NCBI GenBank assembly: GCA_030699855.1
Contig: JAUYKR010000071.1
Location: 1-10,154 of the forward strand
Source of the DNA: a bacterium
Lineage (GTDB): Bacteria > Patescibacteriota > Gracilibacteria > JAUYGZ01
DNA: 10,154 bases
Direction: 5' to 3'
A program made the position numbers and the translations under genes. Positions 6,382-10,154 of this stretch are shown in pieces; positions within the stretch are counted from its first letter, which is position 1, and the number at the start of each line of letters is the position of its first letter. The notes below the pieces were generated by a model. The model saw nothing but the letters and a program-made list of their open reading frames with translations. It ran no database searches and had not been told where the DNA came from.

Positions 6382-7389
6382 ATGAGCCTCTGCCAAATAA
6401 CTGACGCTAAGTCCTCCAGGGCGGACAGGCAACCGCAAACGATGCTGGTTTCCTCCGGCTCCGCCGCCGTGCTCGGACTCAAGAACATCCGCACGCGGGC
6501 GAAGTCCAACACCGTCTATTTGATGAACGAGGGCGGCTGCGAATTCAACTGCAGCTTTTGCGCGCAGGCCAAGGACAGCAGCTCTCAGCAGCGCCAGCTG
6601 TCCCGCGTCTCCTGGCCGCAGTTCAAGTGGGAGGCCATCCTCAACTCCCTCCAAACTCAGGCCCAGCAGTACAAACGGGTCTGCATGCAGGTGGTCAACA
6701 CTCCGGATATTTTTGAGCGGCTGCCCGAGATCACTCGCAAGCTTCGCCAGACCAATCCGGGTACCAAAATCGCCATGACCGTGCGCACCCATTCCCCTAC
6801 CGTCATCGACGCTCTGTTTCAGGCGGGAGCCGATGAGGTGGGCCTCAGCATCGATGCCATTGACCCCGTCCAGTTCAGCAAGATCAAAGGTGGACGATTT
6901 GAAAGGCACAAGCAATTCATCCTCGATATCGCCGACCGTTATCCGGGAAAGATCGCCACTCACCTGATCATCGGTATGGGCGAAAGCGAACGGCAGGCCA
7001 TCGAACTCATGTGCGAACTTCAGGCGCATCGGATCATTATTGCCTTGTTCGCCTTCACGCCTGTCAAAGGCGCCAAGATGGAATTTGATAAAACCCCGGA
7101 TATTTCCTCCTACCGCCGCGTTCAGGCGGCGCTTCACCTCATCCGCAATGGCCTCGGTCCCCAACTCGAATACGATGAACGCGGTCGGGTCATCAGTTTT
7201 GGTATGAGCGATGCCGACCTGATCGGAATTCTTCAGGACTCCAATGCCTTCGAAACCTCCGGCTGTAGCGACTGCAATCGGCCCTATTACAACGAACGAG
7301 CGGGCGCAGAGGAATTGTATAACCACCCTTGCGAAGTGGACAGCGATCGCTTTTCACGAGTGTTTGATAGCCTCTTTACCTATGTTTGA
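6382..7389 (+). CDS. Radical SAM protein, 'biotin synthase-related' type; probable LipS1/LipS2-type lipoyl synthase partner
   Basis: This 335-residue radical SAM enzyme has CEFNCSFC (C53, C57, C60) followed by AQAKDSSS. It continues with LSRVSWP (73-79), RVCMQVVNTPD (99-109), a GADEVGLSIDA segment (149-159), HLIIGMGESE (194-203) and a C-terminal TSGCSDCNRPYYNER (292-306). The fold and motifs are biotin-synthase-like, but the family is the 'biotin synthase-related' group that includes Thermococcus TK2109, the other half of the LipS1/LipS2 lipoyl synthase. C295, C298 and C317 at the C-terminus, with C101 and C211, are candidate ligands for a second 4Fe-4S cluster acting as sulfur donor. No other biotin gene is nearby, while gcvH and a lipoate ligase are, so a lipoyl role is far likelier than BioB. 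ATG 6382 is 5 nt after the previous stop; ATG 6442 would remove about 20 poorly conserved-looking residues. The stop overlaps the lpd start. Confidence 0.8.
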   Translation: MSLCQITDAKSSRADRQPQTMLVSSGSAAVLGLKNIRTRAKSNTVYLMNEGGCEFNCSFCAQAKDSSSQQRQLSRVSWPQFKWEAILNSLQTQAQQYKRVCMQVVNTPDIFERLPEITRKLRQTNPGTKIAMTVRTHSPTVIDALFQAGADEVGLSIDAIDPVQFSKIKGGRFERHKQFILDIADRYPGKIATHLIIGMGESERQAIELMCELQAHRIIIALFAFTPVKGAKMEFDKTPDISSYRRVQAALHLIRNGLGPQLEYDERGRVISFGMSDADLIGILQDSNAFETSGCSDCNRPYYNERAGAEELYNHPCEVDSDRFSRVFDSLFTYV

Positions 7390-8758
7390 TTATCACACTC
7401 TCATCATCGGCGCCGGACCTGCCGGAACCAGTTGCGCTTTAAAGTTAGGGAGGGCCGGTAAAAAAGTGGGCCTGATTGAAAAAACCGCCATCGGCGGGGT
7501 GTGTTTGAATCGCGGCTGCATCCCTTCCAAAACCTACCTGTACATGGTGGAGTTGCTCGACTGTATAAAAAAGGCCAAGCGCCACGGGATCGAAGTGGCC
7601 GAGCCGAAAGTGCTGTGGGATCAGGTCCAGAAGCGGAAGGAGACCAACGTCAAGGTTCTTGGCATGGGTCTGACCAAGGAAATCGAGCATGCCGGTGTCG
7701 CCATCATCACCGCCGAGGCCAAAATTACCGGTCCGAACGAAGTTACTCTCGCCGGAGCGGAAGGCCAAAAAAAACTGACAGCTGAGCATATTGTCTTCGC
7801 TCCCGGCAGCAAGTCGTTGTTTTTGCCCACGATCGTACGGGGAGAACACGTCATCTCCAGCACGGAAATTCTCGATATTCCTGGCGTTCCCCAAAGTCTC
7901 GCCATCATTGGCGGCGGTGTGACCGGAGTAGAAATGGCTTCGGTCTTTTTGGCCCTGGGCACGGAGGTGACGATTGTCGAAAAACAGGAAGCGCTGCTCC
8001 CCAGTCAGGATCGGGAGATTTCCGCCAACCTCAAAAAAGCTTTTGAAAAGAAGGGATGCATTATCCATCTGGGGGCAGAAGTACTCTCCTGCGCGGACAA
8101 AGATGGCCAAGCTCAGATTATCTTCAAAACTTCCGATGGCCAGGAGCAGACTCAGGCCATCAGCAAGGCCCTGGTGGTGATCGGCCGTGCTCCCAACTAT
8201 GACCTGAAAGAACTCGAAACCGTTGGTATCGAGCACAATGGCCGCAGAATCAAGCTTAACGAACACCTACAAACCTCTGTTCCCAGCATCTACGTCACCG
8301 GCGATGCCGGTTTTCTGAACCTCACCGCCTACGGTTCCGAACGGGAGGGCCAGGTGGCAGCCGAACACATCCTGGGAAATGACCGGTCGATCCACTACGA
8401 GCACATCATGACCACCGTCTTTTCCCACCCGGAAGTCGCCGGTATCGGCTTGACCGAGGAGCAGACCAAAGCTAAGGGGATTGATTACGAAGTCCGGCGT
8501 GGCGATTATGCCGCCAACGCCAAAGCCGTCATCATCGGTGAACGTGAAGGGATGGCCAAGATCATCGTTGAAAAAGCCACCCAGAAAATTCTTGGCGTCC
8601 ACATGATCGGCTACCACGCCACCGAACTGGCTCATCAGGCCATTCTGGCCGTCACCCACCAGCTAACCGTTCGTGACTGGCTGGAGGTGGTTTGGTCTCA
8701 CCCGGTCCTCTCCGAGGTGCTCAAGTCGGCGCTGGAGGCGCCTGCGGAAGGAGGATAA
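7382..8758 (+). CDS. lpdA: Dihydrolipoyl dehydrogenase (L-protein of the glycine cleavage system)
   Basis: This flavoprotein reoxidises dihydrolipoyl-H to lipoyl-H and passes electrons through FAD to NAD+. The product is 458 residues, a normal length. It shows the FAD-binding GAGPAG (10-15), the redox disulfide motif GGVCLNRGCIPSK (38-50; C41 and C46), the NAD-binding GGGVTG (177-182) followed by an acidic E200 at the end of the next strand (which favours NAD over NADP), the FAD-contacting YVTGDAG (304-310), and the catalytic HPVLSE (440-445; H440 and E445). The frame extends upstream to an ATG at 7244, but ATG 7382 gives the standard N-terminus MFDYHTLIIGAG. It overlaps the preceding radical SAM gene by 8 bp, indicating translational coupling. 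It ends 11 nt from the stop of a convergent gene. Confidence 0.96.
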   Translation: MFDYHTLIIGAGPAGTSCALKLGRAGKKVGLIEKTAIGGVCLNRGCIPSKTYLYMVELLDCIKKAKRHGIEVAEPKVLWDQVQKRKETNVKVLGMGLTKEIEHAGVAIITAEAKITGPNEVTLAGAEGQKKLTAEHIVFAPGSKSLFLPTIVRGEHVISSTEILDIPGVPQSLAIIGGGVTGVEMASVFLALGTEVTIVEKQEALLPSQDREISANLKKAFEKKGCIIHLGAEVLSCADKDGQAQIIFKTSDGQEQTQAISKALVVIGRAPNYDLKELETVGIEHNGRRIKLNEHLQTSVPSIYVTGDAGFLNLTAYGSEREGQVAAEHILGNDRSIHYEHIMTTVFSHPEVAGIGLTEEQTKAKGIDYEVRRGDYAANAKAVIIGEREGMAKIIVEKATQKILGVHMIGYHATELAHQAILAVTHQLTVRDWLEVVWSHPVLSEVLKSALEAPAEGG

Positions 8759-8769
8759 TATTTTTCCAC

Positions 8770-9375
8770 TCAGGCAAGATCAGCAATTCCAGGCACCTCC
8801 ACTCCAATTTTCCTCAGTCGCTGCTGGTGCATCTTGTGGGCTTTTTTTGCTGTGTTTCGAATCGACTGAGGCAGGCGATTTTCCGCAAACGCCAGAATGA
8901 AAATCTTTCCCACCTTCAAATGAATATCTCTGATCTGTTCTTCATTCCCCTGCCTCACCTTGTTGAGCTCCCGCATGCCAAATTCCAGATGCCTCTGTTC
9001 ATCAACAATGATTTCTCGAAGCACACTCTCGGTTTCCTCATCCTGTTTCCCCAGCTGATTCGTAAATGTGGCCATGGCCAGTTCCTCGATCACGGTCTGA
9101 ATCGCGATGGAGCGAACCCAGTCTTTTTTGTCCACGCATTCCTGGGCCAAATCATAAATGCCAGCCAGAGCTTCCATGAGGGTTTCACAGTCAATATCCA
9201 AATCTTTCAGCCGTTCGGCAAACAGTCTGGTGTGCCTCAGCTCATCCTCCACTTGTTCGGCAATTTCCTCGGCCACCTCCTCTGTCGGCGCGAAAGTTTT
9301 CAGCTGGCGCAGCAGGCCAACACCCTTTTCTTCCGCCTGCTGATATTCGCACAGAATGTGCTGAGCGGCGGCCAT
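8770..9375 (-). CDS. Ferritin-like diiron protein of unknown substrate
   Basis: This 201-residue protein is predicted to be almost entirely helical and has the carboxylate/histidine pattern of a ferritin-like diiron four-helix bundle. Candidate ligands are E15 or E16 in helix 1, ExxH at E45-H48 (DELRHTRLF) in helix 2, E97 or E98 (IEELAM) in helix 3, and ExxH at E126-H129 (DEQRHLEF) in helix 4. No signal peptide is visible, so it is probably cytoplasmic. Relatives with this layout include ferritins, rubrerythrins and diiron oxygenases such as MiaE-like proteins. I cannot assign a reaction. It lacks the rubredoxin-type cysteine pairs of rubrerythrin. The ATG at 9375 is the only Met near the start, since an in-frame TAA (the stop of the upstream gene) lies 18 nt before it. 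It follows the Ig-repeat gene on the same strand and converges with lpd, so a link to glycine cleavage is not indicated by gene order. Confidence 0.75.
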   Translation of the reverse strand: MAAAQHILCEYQQAEEKGVGLLRQLKTFAPTEEVAEEIAEQVEDELRHTRLFAERLKDLDIDCETLMEALAGIYDLAQECVDKKDWVRSIAIQTVIEELAMATFTNQLGKQDEETESVLREIIVDEQRHLEFGMRELNKVRQGNEEQIRDIHLKVGKIFILAFAENRLPQSIRNTAKKAHKMHQQRLRKIGVEVPGIADLA

Positions 9376-9393
9376 GAAAAAAGAATAATTAGA

Positions 9394-10154
9394 TTACAGA
9401 TTTTTTTGGATGATGGTGCGGTATTCCGGCGCCCTATTGGCATTCAAGTCGGTAAATCTCAAAATAACTTCCAGGGGGCCGTTTTGCAGACTGCTGACAT
9501 CCGGAAGCGTGTGCATGATTCTCCGTCCGACAAAGCTTGGATCACGGTAAATCAAAGAGGTGGTGACTTCGCGCTGGGATTGATCGCGAACAATGGTCCA
9601 CAGAGCCATGGGCTCTTCCAACGTAAACGTCACCGGCGCTCCGCGGGCAAGAGCCGGATTGCTGATAGGCGCACCCCCATTCACGGAGATGTTCGCCGGC
9701 ACGACGGCGCGAGAATCTTTCAGGACGGTAAATGTCGCAGACCGGGATTCGTTGCCGGCGCTATCCGTAAATGTCACCAGGTATTCCAGCGTTCCATCCG
9801 GAAGTCTGGTCGCATCGAGCGTTGGCACGGTTATGTTTCCGGGTAACGACACCGTGATCCCCTGGTGAATGGACGCTCCTGAGACCGATGGGTTTCGAAG
9901 AGTGAAATTCGCATGGCCGGTCTCCTGGATAGAAAACAAGGGATTAATATTGGTCTGATTCCAGGTGCTGATGACGTTCCAGGGGTCGGCGGAGGAGGGA
10001 GCCAGGTCTCCCAAGGAAACATTCTGTGGCGCGTTTATTACCGTATCCTTTTGCAGCGAAAAGCGATACACATCGCTATTGCCGGCCAGATCGGTAAAGG
10101 TCACCTCCAGGTCCAGACGTCCGTCAGGAAATCCAGATATGTCGATCCCAATTA
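9394..10154 (-). CDS. C-terminal part of a protein with tandem Ig-like repeats (5' end outside window)
   Basis: The minus-strand frame is open from the window edge to a TAA at 9394-9396, giving about 253 residues. A GTG at 10104 could serve as a start, but the frame continues upstream with the same repeat pattern (GFPDGRLDLEVTFTDLAGN), so the true start lies outside. Three copies of a strand motif recur: PDGRLDLEVTFTDLAGN, PDGTLEYLVTFTDSAGN and QNGPLEVILRFTDLNAN. They are spaced about 109 and 105 residues apart and are followed by short conserved tails. This is the look of bacterial Ig-like beta-sandwich repeats in large secreted or surface proteins. The last copy is the most divergent (FTDLNAN in place of FTDxAGN), as is common for terminal repeats. 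No C-terminal sorting or anchoring motif is visible; the protein ends IIQKNL. Function beyond a structural or adhesive role cannot be inferred. Confidence 0.8.
   Translation of the reverse strand, partial: IGIDISGFPDGRLDLEVTFTDLAGNSDVYRFSLQKDTVINAPQNVSLGDLAPSSADPWNVISTWNQTNINPLFSIQETGHANFTLRNPSVSGASIHQGITVSLPGNITVPTLDATRLPDGTLEYLVTFTDSAGNESRSATFTVLKDSRAVVPANISVNGGAPISNPALARGAPVTFTLEEPMALWTIVRDQSQREVTTSLIYRDPSFVGRRIMHTLPDVSSLQNGPLEVILRFTDLNANRAPEYRTIIQKNL

Noticed and set aside
6373..7326. Minus-strand open frame opposite the second radical SAM gene
   Set aside because: Antisense shadow of a gene with clear CxxxCxxC and family motifs.
5447..7389. Classical lipoyl synthase LipA or biotin synthase BioB
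   Set aside because: Neither protein has the additional N-terminal LipA cysteine motif or the C-terminal RSSY. Both have C-terminal cysteine features not typical of BioB, and no other biotin gene is nearby, whereas gcvH and a lipoate ligase are.
8740..8775. Imperfect inverted repeat across the convergent stop codons (GCCTG/CAGGC with inner GGAA/TTCC)
   Set aside because: Only 5 + 4 base pairs interrupted by unequal bulges and with a 14-nt loop; too weak to call a bidirectional terminator, though the position would suit one.
8692..9846. Long plus-strand open frame (384 codons) over the diiron gene and part of the Ig-repeat gene
   Set aside because: It overlaps the end of lpd and runs antisense to two better-supported genes; its product has no recognisable domain.
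1..10154. CRISPR array, insertion sequence, tRNA or rRNA
   Set aside because: No regularly spaced short direct repeats, transposase motifs, terminal inverted repeats or recognisable RNA genes were seen on either strand; nearly all of the window is covered by coding sequence.

Overview
The window holds a one-strand (+) cluster of eight genes, from about 279 to 8758. It encodes a complete glycine cleavage system together with what appears to be its own lipoylation machinery. The order is a lipoate-protein ligase A-type enzyme, GcvT, GcvH, GcvPA, GcvPB, two different radical SAM enzymes, and dihydrolipoyl dehydrogenase. Spacing tightens along the cluster: 44 nt or less between the early genes, 2 and 5 nt around the radical SAM genes, and an 8-bp overlap into lpd. 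A single transcript is therefore likely.

The most interesting point is the radical SAM pair. Neither protein is a classical lipoyl synthase (LipA). The first resembles the 'uncharacterized homolog of biotin synthetase' group and the second the 'biotin synthase-related' radical SAM group. These are the two types characterised in Thermococcus kodakarensis (TK2109 and TK2248) as the two-protein lipoyl synthase LipS1/LipS2. Here they sit between gcvPB and lpd, with an LplA-type ligase at the head of the cluster. The inferred scheme is that the ligase acylates the H-protein, the pair inserts the two sulfurs, T/H/P use the lipoyl arm to cleave glycine, and L-protein reoxidises it with NAD+. The ligase has the catalytic-lysine motif of ligases, lacks the segment carrying the nucleophilic cysteine of LipM octanoyltransferases, and lacks the C-terminal accessory domain of E. 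coli LplA.

Left flank: the last 44 codons of an unrecognised, AT-richer gene (1-135), followed by a strong terminator hairpin (150-183) that separates it from the gcv cluster. The 95-nt leader before lplA is too short for a glycine riboswitch and I see none in it.

Right flank: two minus-strand genes converge on lpd with 11 nt between stop codons. The nearer (8770-9375) is a ferritin-like four-helix protein with two ExxH motifs, typical of a diiron site. The farther (9394 to the window edge) is the C-terminal end of a protein with tandem Ig-like repeats of about 105-109 residues, probably a surface or secreted protein.

Organism: a bacterium with roughly 55% GC, judged by eye. Translation starts in the cluster generally lack a Shine-Dalgarno sequence and several are preceded by C-rich 'AAC..CC' stretches. 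Split GcvPA/GcvPB, SD-less starts and a repetitive Ig-like protein would fit a PVC-group (Verrucomicrobia/Omnitrophota-like) or another poorly cultured lineage, but the sequence alone does not settle this. No rRNA, tRNA, mobile element or CRISPR array was seen.
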